Below are positions 11,226 to 19,486 of a stretch of DNA of 64,000 nt, piece after piece (the first letter of the stretch is position 1; every line of letters starts with the position of its first letter). Position numbers and translations under genes: made by a program. Under the pieces are notes generated by a model. That model was not told where the DNA came from, did not search any database, and saw only the letters and a list, made by a program, of their open reading frames with translations. This stretch comes from Enterobacter pseudoroggenkampii (GTDB taxonomy: Bacteria > Pseudomonadota > Gammaproteobacteria > Enterobacterales > Enterobacteriaceae), in contig NZ_JAPMLV010000004.1 of the NCBI RefSeq assembly GCF_026420145.1, positions 1-64,000 on the forward strand, read 5' to 3'.

Positions 11226-11266
11226 AGTAAACATTTCAATCCAAAATACGTACACATTAGTTTACA
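11226..11266 (-). promoter_or_regulatory. TyrR operator region of aroF
   Basis: Two 18-bp candidate TyrR boxes lie about 70-110 bp upstream of aroF. On the minus strand 11249-11266 reads TGTAAA-N6-TGTACG. The weaker 11226-11243 reads TGGATT-N6-TTTACT. The consensus is TGTAAA-N6-TTTACA. The nearer box overlaps a plausible -35 TTGAAA, with TATCGT 16 bp further, fitting repression by TyrR with tyrosine. Confidence 0.65.
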
Positions 11267-11368
11267 CAAGCCAATTTATTGCAAAAATCAGCCGATAAAA
11301 ACGTAAAGTTTAAATTACAGACGAATTCTCTTTAGCCAGGCTATGCTGAAGAAAAAAGGAGAATGGCT

Positions 11369-11743
11369 ATGCGTTCAATTGCTCTCGCGCTGTTGTCGCT
11401 GTTTTTAACGGGCTGTCAGATCAATCCTTACACCTTCCAGCCCGACTGGACCAGCCCATCCTGGTTTGATGCCGGTAAAGAAGACGCCATGAATGGCCTG
11501 CCGGTTAAAGATAACCAGGCCCTGGCCGATAGTTTTAACGACACGCATGTCGATCGTAGTGAATATCTTCGCGGCTATGCCGATGGTCAGAAGAGAGTCT
11601 GCGAAGAAGGGTTTATTCACGCCTGGGGAGTAGCGGGCAAATCTTTCCCTGCCAGTTGCGATACTGTCGAAAACGCGACAAAACTGCGTGCGTCATGGCA
11701 AAAAGGAATGGATGAAGGTATGCGCTCCAGCAGACTCAATTAA
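11369..11743 (+). CDS. yfiL: DUF2799 lipoprotein YfiL
   Basis: A 124-residue predicted lipoprotein with signal peptide and lipobox LTGC, resembling E. coli YfiL along its length (for example the YLRGYADGQK stretch and the KSFPASCDTVENA stretch). The ATG at 11369 is 7 bp from GGAG, while the in-frame ATG at 11363 is too close to it, so the later start was chosen. Function is unknown. It is divergent from aroF and lies upstream of yfiR-dgcN-yfiB, as in E. coli. Confidence 0.85.
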   Translation: MRSIALALLSLFLTGCQINPYTFQPDWTSPSWFDAGKEDAMNGLPVKDNQALADSFNDTHVDRSEYLRGYADGQKRVCEEGFIHAWGVAGKSFPASCDTVENATKLRASWQKGMDEGMRSSRLN

Positions 11744-11881
11744 GTCTGTTTTTATCCACCGGAAAATACACAACAGTAGGATTTAGCTTAGGTTGGCCTC
11801 ATGCTATTTCTGACATAATGACGGATCTGATAAACAATGATATTCTGCCCACAACTCTTAAGGACGTCTATTTCCGGAGCG

Positions 11882-12433
11882 ATGTGGCGGATTCTGGTGA
11901 GAAATTCATTCTTGATCTCTTTATTCCGACTCACTCTGGTGTTAATGCTGTTCCTTATGGTGGGCCCAACGACGGCAGGCGCACTTACGGAAACGGATAA
12001 ATCGGTACGCTCAATTGTCTCAGGCATTGTGAGCTATACGCGATGGCCGTCACTTACCGGGCAACCTAAACTCTGCGTCTACGCCACTTCTCACTATACG
12101 CATGCCCTCAGCGGCGACGAAGGGCACAACGAGTTACCTTATACCCCCGTTATTGTACGTAACGATCGGGAAGCCCTGGCCGCGACGTGCGATGCGATTT
12201 ATTTCGGATCTGAATCACCGGCAAAACAACTTGAATTAATAAGTCAATATCAGGGCAGAGCGTTGCTATTAATCTCAGAGCAAAATCCGGAATGTGTAAT
12301 TGGCAGTGCCTTTTGCCTGATGATCGATCGCGGCCAGGTACGGTTTTCCGTCAACCTGGATGCATTGACGCGCAGTGGCGTAAGAGTCAATCCGGATGTA
12401 TTAATGCTGGCACGGAATAAGCAGCATGGATAA
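11882..12433 (+). CDS. yfiR: Periplasmic repressor YfiR of diguanylate cyclase DgcN
   Basis: A 183-residue secreted DUF4154 protein. In E. coli and Pseudomonas YfiR binds the periplasmic part of YfiN and holds it inactive; redox state of its cysteines matters. A hydrophobic signal sequence (about 10-32) ends near TTAGA; the mature part contains SGIVSYTRWP and conserved cysteines in KLCVYAT and NPECVIGSAFC. The frame opens at 11837 but that ATG has no ribosome site. ATG 11882 follows CCGGAG closely and gives a sensible signal peptide; the start remains uncertain. It overlaps dgcN by 8 bp. Confidence 0.9.
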   Translation: MWRILVRNSFLISLFRLTLVLMLFLMVGPTTAGALTETDKSVRSIVSGIVSYTRWPSLTGQPKLCVYATSHYTHALSGDEGHNELPYTPVIVRNDREALAATCDAIYFGSESPAKQLELISQYQGRALLLISEQNPECVIGSAFCLMIDRGQVRFSVNLDALTRSGVRVNPDVLMLARNKQHG

Positions 12434-13646
12434 AGATTTCACTTCAACATCACGTCCGACGTTTAAAAGAACATTGAGGCGAAACAGCATGATAAGCGTC
12501 ATTATCACCATGACGTTAATATGGCTGTTGCTCTGTTTTGCCTCCGTCGTAACCTTAAAACAATACGCGCAAAAGAATCTCGAATTAACCGGCGCCACAA
12601 TGAGCCACAGCCTGGAAGCCTCGCTGGTTTTCAACGACTCGCTCGCGGCCAGCGAAACGCTTGCCGCCCTGGGCAAACAGGGGCAGTTTGCCGTGGCCGA
12701 GGTGATTAACGCGCATAAAAAGCGGTTCGCCTACTGGTCCTGGAACCCGGAAGATAACAACGACACGCTGGGTGCACTGGTCAGCCGCTGGCTTTTCCCC
12801 GTACCGGTTGCGCAGCCCATCATGCATAACGGCTTAACGATCGGCGAAATTCGCCTTACCGCGCGTGACAGTCTGATCAGCCATTTCATCTGGATGTCGT
12901 TTGCCGTTCTGACCGGCTGCATTCTCTTTGCCGCCGTCGTCGCGCTCATCATTACCCAGTCTTTGCATCATGGGATGGTTACGGCCCTGCAGAACATTAC
13001 CGACGTCGTGCATGACGTACGCACGAACCGCAACTTCTCCCGCCGGGTGAAAGATGGCCGTATCGAAGAATTTCACCAGTTTGGCGAGGACTTCAACAGT
13101 CTTCTGGATGAAATGGAAGAGTGGCAGCTCAAGCTGCAGGCGAAAAACGCCCAGCTGTTGCGTACCGCCATGCACGACCCGCTTACCGGTCTTGCCAACC
13201 GTGCGGCATTTCGTAACAGCATTGCAGCCTTAATGAACGACCCTTCAGCCAAAACAAACTCGGCCCTGCTCTTCCTCGACGGTGATAATTTTAAGTTTAT
13301 TAACGACACCTGGGGACACGCGGCAGGAGACTGCGTGCTGATTGAAGTCGCCAGCAGGATGATGGAGTTTGGCGACAAACGTCACCAGGCATACCGGCTT
13401 GGCGGTGACGAATTCGCCATGGTGCTGTACGGCGTGCACTCTGAGCTTGAGGTTCAACACATTTGTGCTGCGCTTTCGCAGCAGTTTATCCGTCCGTTTG
13501 ATCTTCATAACGGACAAAAAGCATCGATGTCACTCAGCATTGGCTTTGCTCTGGCGTGGGAAAATGCTTCCGTGGAAGCATTACTGGAGAGGGCTGACCG
13601 CAACATGTACCAGGTTAAAAACCAGCGTACGAAAACAATAAGTTAG
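12426..13646 (+). CDS. dgcN: Diguanylate cyclase DgcN (YfiN)
   Basis: A 406-residue inner-membrane enzyme that makes c-di-GMP from two GTP, promoting biofilm and halting division after envelope stress in E. coli. Order: TM helix (about 22-44), periplasmic domain sensed by YfiR, second TM (about 153-177), HAMP region, and GGDEF domain from about 245 with the intact motif RLGGDEF (GGDEF at 326-330). It overlaps yfiR by 8 bp and is followed by yfiB after 12 bp, making one operon. Confidence 0.96.
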   Translation: MDKDFTSTSRPTFKRTLRRNSMISVIITMTLIWLLLCFASVVTLKQYAQKNLELTGATMSHSLEASLVFNDSLAASETLAALGKQGQFAVAEVINAHKKRFAYWSWNPEDNNDTLGALVSRWLFPVPVAQPIMHNGLTIGEIRLTARDSLISHFIWMSFAVLTGCILFAAVVALIITQSLHHGMVTALQNITDVVHDVRTNRNFSRRVKDGRIEEFHQFGEDFNSLLDEMEEWQLKLQAKNAQLLRTAMHDPLTGLANRAAFRNSIAALMNDPSAKTNSALLFLDGDNFKFINDTWGHAAGDCVLIEVASRMMEFGDKRHQAYRLGGDEFAMVLYGVHSELEVQHICAALSQQFIRPFDLHNGQKASMSLSIGFALAWENASVEALLERADRNMYQVKNQRTKTIS

Positions 13647-13658
13647 AAAGGAAATTCT

Positions 13659-14144
13659 ATGTTAAAACGTTACTTCGCGCCAATAGTACTGGCCTCACTG
13701 ATTCTGGCAGGCTGTCAGTCGCCGCCGGAAGGCAAATTCACTCCTGAGCAAATTGCGGCGATGAAGTCTTACGGTTTTAACGAACTGAACGGTGACTGGT
13801 CGCTTGGCATATCGGACACCATCCTGTTTGATAAAAATGACGCCAGGCTGCGCCCGGAAAGTGAAACACAGATCCAGTCCATGGCCTCTCGCCTGGCGGA
13901 AACCGGGCTGAACCACGCGCGAATGGACGGTCACACGGATAACTACGGGGAAGAAAGCTACAACGAAGCGCTGTCGTTAAAACGCGCCAATGCGGTGGCC
14001 GAAGCCTGGGCTAAGGGTGCAAATATCCCGCGCAGCAATCTCACCACGCGGGGATTAGGTCAAAAATACCCGGTTGCGAGTAACAGTACCCCACAAGGGC
14101 GCGCTGAAAACCGCCGCGTCGCAGTGGTTATCAGCACGCCATAG
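13659..14144 (+). CDS. yfiB: OmpA-like lipoprotein YfiB
   Basis: A 161-residue outer-membrane lipoprotein: signal peptide, lipobox LAGC, then an OmpA-type peptidoglycan-binding domain with GHTDNYG and NRRVAVVI. In the YfiBNR system YfiB captures YfiR and so relieves inhibition of DgcN. AAAGGAAA precedes the start. It is the last gene of the yfiRNB operon and ends 2 bp before the convergent PepSY gene. Confidence 0.94.
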   Translation: MLKRYFAPIVLASLILAGCQSPPEGKFTPEQIAAMKSYGFNELNGDWSLGISDTILFDKNDARLRPESETQIQSMASRLAETGLNHARMDGHTDNYGEESYNEALSLKRANAVAEAWAKGANIPRSNLTTRGLGQKYPVASNSTPQGRAENRRVAVVISTP

Positions 14145-14146
14145 GG

Positions 14147-15517
14147 TTATTTAGCGGATGATTCGGCGAGCGTCACCCTGGTTGCCGCTCGCCAGCGCAG
14201 CCAGTCCACCAGAACAAACAGCGCCAGACTCGCGCCCATGACCGGCAGGGCCAGCCCCAACAGTACGCTGGTTACCACCGTAACGCCTCTTCCCCATCCT
14301 GACAGCGCCAGCCAGCTCTGACAAAGCGTTTGTACCGGACTCACTGCCGATTGCGCAGGACGACGCATCCACCACATCCGGTATCCCCAGATAATGAGCA
14401 CGCACAGGGCAAGACCAAACGCCACGAGCAGCAGCTGATTTGCCAGGCCGAACAAGATCCCCATATGGAAATCCACGCCCCAGCGGGTCAGTTTTGCCAT
14501 TAGCGGGAAATCCTCGAATCGGGTTCTGTCCAGAACCTGCATCGTCGAAGGATCAACCGCAACGGCATCGACCTGGGTCGGCCAGCTGCGATCGATTTCC
14601 GTCACGGTCCAGGCACGATCCATCGTTTTCGCCGGGCGGATCTCCAGCCTGTTGGCATCAATCCCCGCTTTACGCGCCGCGCTTAGCACTTTGTCAAACT
14701 GCGTCAAATCCATCGCCATTTCCGGCATCATCATCCCACCGTGATGACCGCGATGTTCGGCATGTTCATCCATAACCTCATGTTGGCCGGATAGCGTCGT
14801 GTTCACCTGCGGGGTGAGCCAGTTCATCTCTGCCCGCAGCTTATCCACGTTCCCGCCAGCCCACTGGGACCAGGTCAGGCCGGTTGCCGAGAACAGCAGC
14901 ATTCCACCCAGCAGAACCCAGCCCAGCGTCACGTGCACCCGACGCCGGTTCTGGAAGCGATTGTTGATCCGCCGTTTGGGTCGGGTATAAAACCACAGGG
15001 CAACACCGCCCAGCGCGGCAACCCACATCCACGAGGCCGCAAGCTCGCTGTAAAGGCGCCCAATGTCGCCCAGCAGCAGAGAGGTATGCAGGTAATCAAT
15101 GGTCTGACGCAGGGGTAAAATCCCGCTGGTGCCGTATACCGTCAGATCTCCCAGCACCGCCAGGCTCACCGGATCGATAAAGATAGCCCGGTTCTCCGAT
15201 GGCCCAAGTTTCGGGTCAGCGAACATCACGCGGGTGGTTTCGCCCTCAACCAGCCCCGGACGCACGGCGTGCAAACGTAAATCTGATCCAACGGTTTTTT
15301 CCGCCACGGCGATTTGTTCTGCCAGAGGCTGCGGCTCACCCACGGAATCCGTGTGGAGCGCGTGCCGGTAGAGTGCGTTTTCCAGCTGCGGGGTCGCCAC
15401 ATATAGCGTCCCGGTCAGCGCGGCGAAGAAGATAAACGGGCCGACAAACAGCCCGACGTAGAAATGGAGACGACGCAGCAGGTTTCCCCATGCCGCGCGC
15501 GGAGTGCAGGTAGTCAT
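14147..15517 (-). CDS. PepSY-associated TM helix protein
   Basis: A 456-residue inner-membrane protein of the PepSY_TM family with TM segments near 20-42, 162-178, 197-216, 360-380 and about 415-440. A His/Met-rich stretch (246-269, HEVMDEHAEHRGHHGG then MMMPEM) lies in a probable periplasmic loop. Relatives occur beside siderophore receptors and metal uptake genes and are thought to act as reductases or in metal handling. The DUF2946 gene 39 bp upstream also encodes a His/Met-rich segment, suggesting one copper- or iron-linked unit. The function is inferred. Confidence 0.82.
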   Translation of the reverse strand: MTTCTPRAAWGNLLRRLHFYVGLFVGPFIFFAALTGTLYVATPQLENALYRHALHTDSVGEPQPLAEQIAVAEKTVGSDLRLHAVRPGLVEGETTRVMFADPKLGPSENRAIFIDPVSLAVLGDLTVYGTSGILPLRQTIDYLHTSLLLGDIGRLYSELAASWMWVAALGGVALWFYTRPKRRINNRFQNRRRVHVTLGWVLLGGMLLFSATGLTWSQWAGGNVDKLRAEMNWLTPQVNTTLSGQHEVMDEHAEHRGHHGGMMMPEMAMDLTQFDKVLSAARKAGIDANRLEIRPAKTMDRAWTVTEIDRSWPTQVDAVAVDPSTMQVLDRTRFEDFPLMAKLTRWGVDFHMGILFGLANQLLLVAFGLALCVLIIWGYRMWWMRRPAQSAVSPVQTLCQSWLALSGWGRGVTVVTSVLLGLALPVMGASLALFVLVDWLRWRAATRVTLAESSAK

Positions 15518-15556
15518 ACTTTTCCTTTTTAAGGCAAAAAGTTATCGATTTTGTTT

Positions 15557-15961
15557 TTAAAGGGAAAAAGCAGACTGTCGCGGCGGCGCGCGGGTATCAG
15601 GGTAAAGCCAGGGGAAGAAGTGCCAGTGGTTGACCGCCTGACGCGGCGGCTTAACGCGAAGCCTCTGCAGCACCACGCTGAGCAGGATGATGAGCGCCAG
15701 CATCACGCCAGGGACATGCGCTAACAGCACGCAGTAGCCGCACGCTTCAGCATGGTCGACAGGCATCGTGTGCGGCATATCGCCGTGATGCTCGTCCATC
15801 GACATCATGCTCATGTCATGATGCATGCCCGGCATGGCGCTCATGGGATCTTTCTGCAACGAGACGGAGATAAGCGGTGCTACCACGATCAGCAGGATCG
15901 CGAACAGCGCGGTCAATGCCGCTGCGCGTTTCCGGTCAGGCTGATGCAGTACGTTATCCAC
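15557..15961 (-). CDS. DUF2946-type small membrane protein, His/Met-rich
   Basis: A 134-residue protein with an N-terminal TM helix (about 15-35), a segment rich in Met and His (MSAMPGMHHDMSMMSMDEHH), a CGYC motif, and a second TM helix. The frame opens with TTG at 15976, but the GTG at 15961 sits 5 bp after GGAG and was chosen. DUF2946 proteins are often found with copper or TonB-linked genes. It is likely the first gene of a two-gene operon with the PepSY protein. Role unproven. Confidence 0.75.
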   Translation of the reverse strand: MDNVLHQPDRKRAAALTALFAILLIVVAPLISVSLQKDPMSAMPGMHHDMSMMSMDEHHGDMPHTMPVDHAEACGYCVLLAHVPGVMLALIILLSVVLQRLRVKPPRQAVNHWHFFPWLYPDTRAPPRQSAFSL

Positions 15962-16035
15962 TTCCCCTCCATTCAAGAGGCAAGCATTGTAAATGATTTA
16001 TGACAAAAGGGTTAACGCGAGAGGTGCGATGGGAT

Positions 16036-16067
16036 AAAAAAAGGGCCAGCCTTTCGGCCAGCCCTTT
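16036..16067 (-). terminator. Displaced host rplS terminator
   Basis: On the minus strand a 12-bp stem with GAAA tetraloop (AAAGGGCTGGCC / GGCTGGCCCTTT) is followed by seven Ts. It lies just beyond the left copy of the rplS 3' end, so it is probably the original terminator of the rpsP-rimM-trmD-rplS operon, now about 30 kb from it because of the prophage. Confidence 0.8.
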
Positions 16068-16093
16068 CTAACAGGATGTCGCTTAAGCGAATC

Positions 16094-16108
16094 TTAGTTC
16101 AGACGCTC
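16094..16108. repeat. attL: attL core (copy of rplS 3' end)
   Basis: TTAGTTCAGACGCTC occurs here and again at 45968-45982. On the minus strand it reads GAGCGTCTGAACTAA, the last four codons and stop of rplS. Flanks differ on both sides, so 15 bp is the identical core. The integrase gene starts its 3' end 80 bp away, as in P2-like phages. Confidence 0.9.
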
Positions 16109-16189
16109 CTAATAACACCCCTTCAAAAACATACACTTACCTTAAAAAACAACTAGTTAAGTTAATTTTTAATGCAGCGAATTGTAGTG

Positions 16190-17239
16190 TTATGCAACCT
16201 CTGCCGCCATATTGTCGCCAACATAGAGAGAAAGAGGATTGAGAGAGACGGCTTGCTCTAAATGGTCAGGAGCAAAGTGCGCGTATCTCATTGTTTCGCG
16301 AATGTTGGAATGTCCGAGGATTTTCTGCAGTACCAGTATGTTTCCGCCGTTCATCATAAAATGCGCACCAAATGTATGCCTAAGGACATGCGTCTTTTGC
16401 CCTTCAGTTAGCTCGATATTCGTGAGTTTGAGCATCTTTTTAAACTCCTGATAGCAGGGCTTGAACATTCTGCCCTGACGTTCGGCTAGCTCGTCATACA
16501 ACCATTTAGGAATGGGAACGGTGCGATTTTTCATACCTTTGGTTTTTGTGAAAGTCAGTTTGCAGGGAGAGAGTTGAGGCCGCGTCAATCTCTCAGCCTC
16601 CCCCCATCTTGCGCCGGTTGCAAGACAGACTTTGACAATCATCGTGAGATCCTCTTTGCCGTATTGCTCGCAGGCTCGAAACAGCTCAGGGATTTGAGAA
16701 AGAGTTAGCCAGGACATTTCTTTCTCGGCTTCTTTGAATACGCGCACCCCTTCCAGTGGGTTGGGTAAACTCCACTCCCCTAACCGCCGCAGCTCATTAA
16801 ACACAGCTATAAGATATTGCTGCTCACGATTCACGGTTATGGGTTTGGCGACCCATTTCGCCGGGTCTTTATGATATCCGTTGTCTATTTCACCACGGAG
16901 TCGACGGTCGCGGTAATGAGCCCAATCTTTAGCGGTAAAGCGGGATGCAATTGGGTCGCCCAAACCGTTACACACAATTTGCAGCTTTGCTAACCGCGAC
17001 TTACTGGCGACTAAAGCCTGTCCGTGCAGGTTATGCCAGAGTTGAATCAACTCGCTTAAGCGTCGGCGATCTTCTTTCTTGCCGAGCCAAGGCTTGTCCT
17101 CACTTTCATTCTTCGTAAATGTTTCGAATGCCTCGGCCTCACCTTTTGTATTGAAATGCCGACGTATACGCCGCCCTTCTCGTCCATTTGGGTAGAGTTC
17201 GCATAACCATTTGCCATTTTTTTGCTTACTTACAGTCAT
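16190..17239 (-). CDS. int: P2-like phage integrase (tyrosine recombinase)
   Basis: A 349-residue tyrosine recombinase that inserts and excises the prophage at rplS. Catalytic residues are in place: Arg211 (GARWGEAERL), His284 and Arg287 (HVLRHTF), His310 (LGHSNI) and nucleophile Tyr319 (TMRYAHF). An N-terminal arm-binding domain covers about 1-60. The gene is transcribed towards attL, like int of P2 and 186. Confidence 0.95.
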   Translation of the reverse strand: MTVSKQKNGKWLCELYPNGREGRRIRRHFNTKGEAEAFETFTKNESEDKPWLGKKEDRRRLSELIQLWHNLHGQALVASKSRLAKLQIVCNGLGDPIASRFTAKDWAHYRDRRLRGEIDNGYHKDPAKWVAKPITVNREQQYLIAVFNELRRLGEWSLPNPLEGVRVFKEAEKEMSWLTLSQIPELFRACEQYGKEDLTMIVKVCLATGARWGEAERLTRPQLSPCKLTFTKTKGMKNRTVPIPKWLYDELAERQGRMFKPCYQEFKKMLKLTNIELTEGQKTHVLRHTFGAHFMMNGGNILVLQKILGHSNIRETMRYAHFAPDHLEQAVSLNPLSLYVGDNMAAEVA

Positions 17240-17261
17240 GATTTCACCGAGGCAATGCTAA

Positions 17262-17600
17262 TTATTCACAAAGCGCTGTTGCAGCATCCATTACCGGATC
17301 CAAAGGTATTTTCACTCCTTTGTAATACGGGCTATCCTTCCAAACAGCATCAATATCGCTCCCCTCAAGCTTTCCAGACTTAACGCCGCTAATCGCTAGG
17401 CCGTTCAATGGGTAACGGTCATCTGTTGCTTTGTCGTACACAAAGGCATATCGACCGTTAACACAAGAAACCGAAGCTTTTTCAAAAGTTAGCGGCCAGT
17501 CTTCACCAAACTTAGCCCCATCTAAATCCTTTGATTTTTCGGCGGATGAAGCCCCAAAAGAAATGGTCAGAAATAAAGCTAAAAATAGTTTACGTTTCAT
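17262..17600 (-). CDS. Secreted DUF2511 (YebY-like) protein, prophage cargo
   Basis: A 112-residue protein with a clear signal peptide (MKRKLFLALFLTISFGASSA). The mature part has the layout of YebY/DUF2511: an acidic DW-P motif, a first cysteine in SVSCVNG, PLNGLA and a final cysteine three residues from the end. The frame opens at 17672, but ATG 17600 has AGGGAA and starts the signal peptide, so it was chosen. It lies between int and cI on the same strand, where it would be expressed in the lysogen. The role of the family is not known to me. Confidence 0.7.
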   Translation of the reverse strand: MKRKLFLALFLTISFGASSAEKSKDLDGAKFGEDWPLTFEKASVSCVNGRYAFVYDKATDDRYPLNGLAISGVKSGKLEGSDIDAVWKDSPYYKGVKIPLDPVMDAATALCE

Positions 17601-17608
17601 GAGTTCCC

Positions 17609-18445
17609 TTAAACGTGTTTTTCCAAAGTAAGCACTACAGCTCCGGCAGGAGTAATATCTGAAATATTGCATTCAAATTCAGCAGACTTATTAGTCAACC
17701 TGACTTTCCCGCCGGGCAGACGAATTACATCAAAAACATCAAGAGCGCCGTCGATATCAATTAACCAACGCCCATTACTTATGTTCGAAGCCGAACGGTC
17801 GACAAGCCAAGAGGAACCTACTCCTTCAACAAAAATCAATTCCTCAGAGTCAGACGGTATCATTGAGGGGTCTGGATACCATGCGCCAGCGTCCTTAAGT
17901 TCGCCAGATTCAAGGCGGGATTTTTTAATTGAGTAATTTGATATGGCCGCTTCCTTGTTAGCGCGCATTTGCCCTTTGCCGGTTGCTAACCATTCCAGCG
18001 AAACACCGGTATCAAGAGCACAAGTAACAACTACATCACCGGGGAAAAAATCACGGCGTACCCATGTGCTAATCGTTCCTGATGATATACCGAGTAAATC
18101 ACCAAGCTCTTTTTGCATAGAAAAACCGTAAGCATCAAGGATTCGTCTTAGAACAGCTTTACCCCCTGAAGCCATGACCTCTTCATACAGCTCTTTACCC
18201 TTGAGGGTCGTATGTGGAGAGTTTGCTTTTGCAAGTTCACCCGTTACTAACCATCCAATATCTGCGCCCGTTTCGATAGCACATTCAACAAACACATTGC
18301 CCGGCACGCTATCTCTGGCAAGCCAACTGCTTATGTTGTTGGCATAAATCCCAAGTTTTTCGCCAAGCTCTTTCTGCGAGCTAAGTCCATAAGCCGAAAG
18401 GATTCTTTCGATAGCTGGTGCTGCCCCGTCTCCAAATTTAGCCAT
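17609..18445 (-). CDS. cI: CI-type repressor with duplicated N-terminal HTH domain
   Basis: A 278-residue repressor of lytic genes. The C-terminal part (about 172-278) resembles the CI oligomerisation domain of phage 186, including the DG-WLIDIDGAL region and FECNISDI. The N-terminal DNA-binding domain occurs twice: ILSAYGLSSQKELGEKLGI (15-33) and ILDAYGFSMQKELGDLLGI (102-120), each followed by a matching CA-(E/L)-TG-(A/V) and W-L-TG tail, 87 residues apart. 186 CI is 192 residues with a single copy. The Asp/Ser- and Pro-rich residues around 190-200 may be a linker. A strong palindrome lies 13 bp upstream. Confidence 0.88.
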   Translation of the reverse strand: MAKFGDGAAPAIERILSAYGLSSQKELGEKLGIYANNISSWLARDSVPGNVFVECAIETGADIGWLVTGELAKANSPHTTLKGKELYEEVMASGGKAVLRRILDAYGFSMQKELGDLLGISSGTISTWVRRDFFPGDVVVTCALDTGVSLEWLATGKGQMRANKEAAISNYSIKKSRLESGELKDAGAWYPDPSMIPSDSEELIFVEGVGSSWLVDRSASNISNGRWLIDIDGALDVFDVIRLPGGKVRLTNKSAEFECNISDITPAGAVVLTLEKHV

Positions 18446-18457
18446 GTCTCGCCACCA

Positions 18458-18489
18458 AAATTAATTTTTGCCATTGCAAAATTAAATTT
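18458..18489. promoter_or_regulatory. Candidate operator palindrome between cI and cox
   Basis: AAATTAATTTTTGC and GCAAAATTAAATTT form a 14-bp inverted repeat (one-base offset) around CATT, in the 120-bp space between divergent cI and cox. Position and symmetry suit a repressor or Cox binding site controlling the two promoters. Binding is inferred. Confidence 0.5.
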
Positions 18490-18565
18490 CGCGAACTAAA
18501 GTGACGTTTATCAACCACGATGCACATCAATGCAGTTCACTACAATCAACAGGAGATAATGCGAT

Positions 18566-18937
18566 ATGTCAGATGCAAAATCAATCTCGACGCACGACTC
18601 GCAAAACTCACAAAATCAAACTGCGCTGTTAGACCCGACTCAGTTTGACGCCATCGTTACAGCAATGCTGCCAGCCCTGCAGACAATGATTCGCTCTGCA
18701 ATGTCCGACACCATGACAGTGAAAGATTTTGCCGCCACTCGCGGCGTTAGCGAGCGTCTGGTCTGGCAATGGCTTGATGAGGGCATTCTTCTTAAAGCTC
18801 CGACCAAAGACTTTTCCAACAAAGAGGAAGCCGGTAAACGAAGCCGCACCCTCGTAAACGTAAAAGCATGGCGCGACAAACTGACTCAACAAGCGATCGA
18901 TTGTCGCTACATCGACCAGCGCACCGCTCTTAACTGA
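18566..18937 (+). CDS. cox: Cox/Apl-like regulatory excisionase
   Basis: A 123-residue protein with a winged-helix DNA-binding stretch TVKDFAATRGVSERLVWQWL followed by a conserved VKAWRDKL end. First rightward gene after cI. In P2-like phages the Cox/Apl product represses the lysogenic promoter and directs excision with Int. The first 45 residues are Gln/Ser-rich and of no recognised domain. AGGAG lies 10 bp from the start. Confidence 0.75.
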   Translation: MSDAKSISTHDSQNSQNQTALLDPTQFDAIVTAMLPALQTMIRSAMSDTMTVKDFAATRGVSERLVWQWLDEGILLKAPTKDFSNKEEAGKRSRTLVNVKAWRDKLTQQAIDCRYIDQRTALN

Positions 18938-18969
18938 ATTTGATTATGCAAGTTAGAGGGAACTTAACC

Positions 18970-19479
18970 ATGTTTGATTTTCAGATTTCCAAACATCCCC
19001 ATTATGACGATGCGTGTCGTGCTTTCGCTCAACGTCACAACATGGCGAAGCTTGCCGAACGTGCGGGAATGAATGTTCAGACGTTACGTAACAAGCTCAA
19101 CCCGGAACAGCCTCACCAGCTCACCCCACCTGAGTTATGGCTGCTGACAGACCTGACCGAAGACTCAGCCTTAGTTGATGGTTTTTTGGCTCAGATTCAT
19201 TGCCTGCCATGTGTACCGGTCAACGAACTGGCGAAAGACAAACTGCAGTCCTACGTCATGCGTGCTATGCGTGAGCTGGGAGAACTGGCGAGCGGCGCGG
19301 TCTCTGATGAGCGACTGACCTCTGCCCGTAAGCACACCATGATTGAAAGCGTTAACTCTGGTATTCGCATGTTGTCTTTGTCGGCACTGGCGCTGCATGC
19401 GCGTTTGCAGACCAATCCAGCAATGACGAGTGTTGTCGATACCATGAGCGGTATTGGCGCGTCATTCGGTCTGATTTGA
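18970..19479 (+). CDS. cII: Phage regulatory protein CII (186-like)
   Basis: A 169-residue protein near identical in pattern to 186 CII, the activator of the establishment promoter that sets lysogeny frequency. An HTH sits near 25-45 (MAKLAERAGMNVQTLRNKL). The reading frame begins at 18940, but ATG 18970 (MFDFQ) gives exactly the 186 length. CII is the first early gene after cox. Confidence 0.92.
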   Translation: MFDFQISKHPHYDDACRAFAQRHNMAKLAERAGMNVQTLRNKLNPEQPHQLTPPELWLLTDLTEDSALVDGFLAQIHCLPCVPVNELAKDKLQSYVMRAMRELGELASGAVSDERLTSARKHTMIESVNSGIRMLSLSALALHARLQTNPAMTSVVDTMSGIGASFGLI

Positions 19480-19486
19480 GGTGCTC

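Noticed and set aside
11837..11881. ATG 11837 as start of yfiR
   Set aside because: No ribosome site, and it would put a polar stretch before the signal peptide; ATG 11882 preferred, though not certain.
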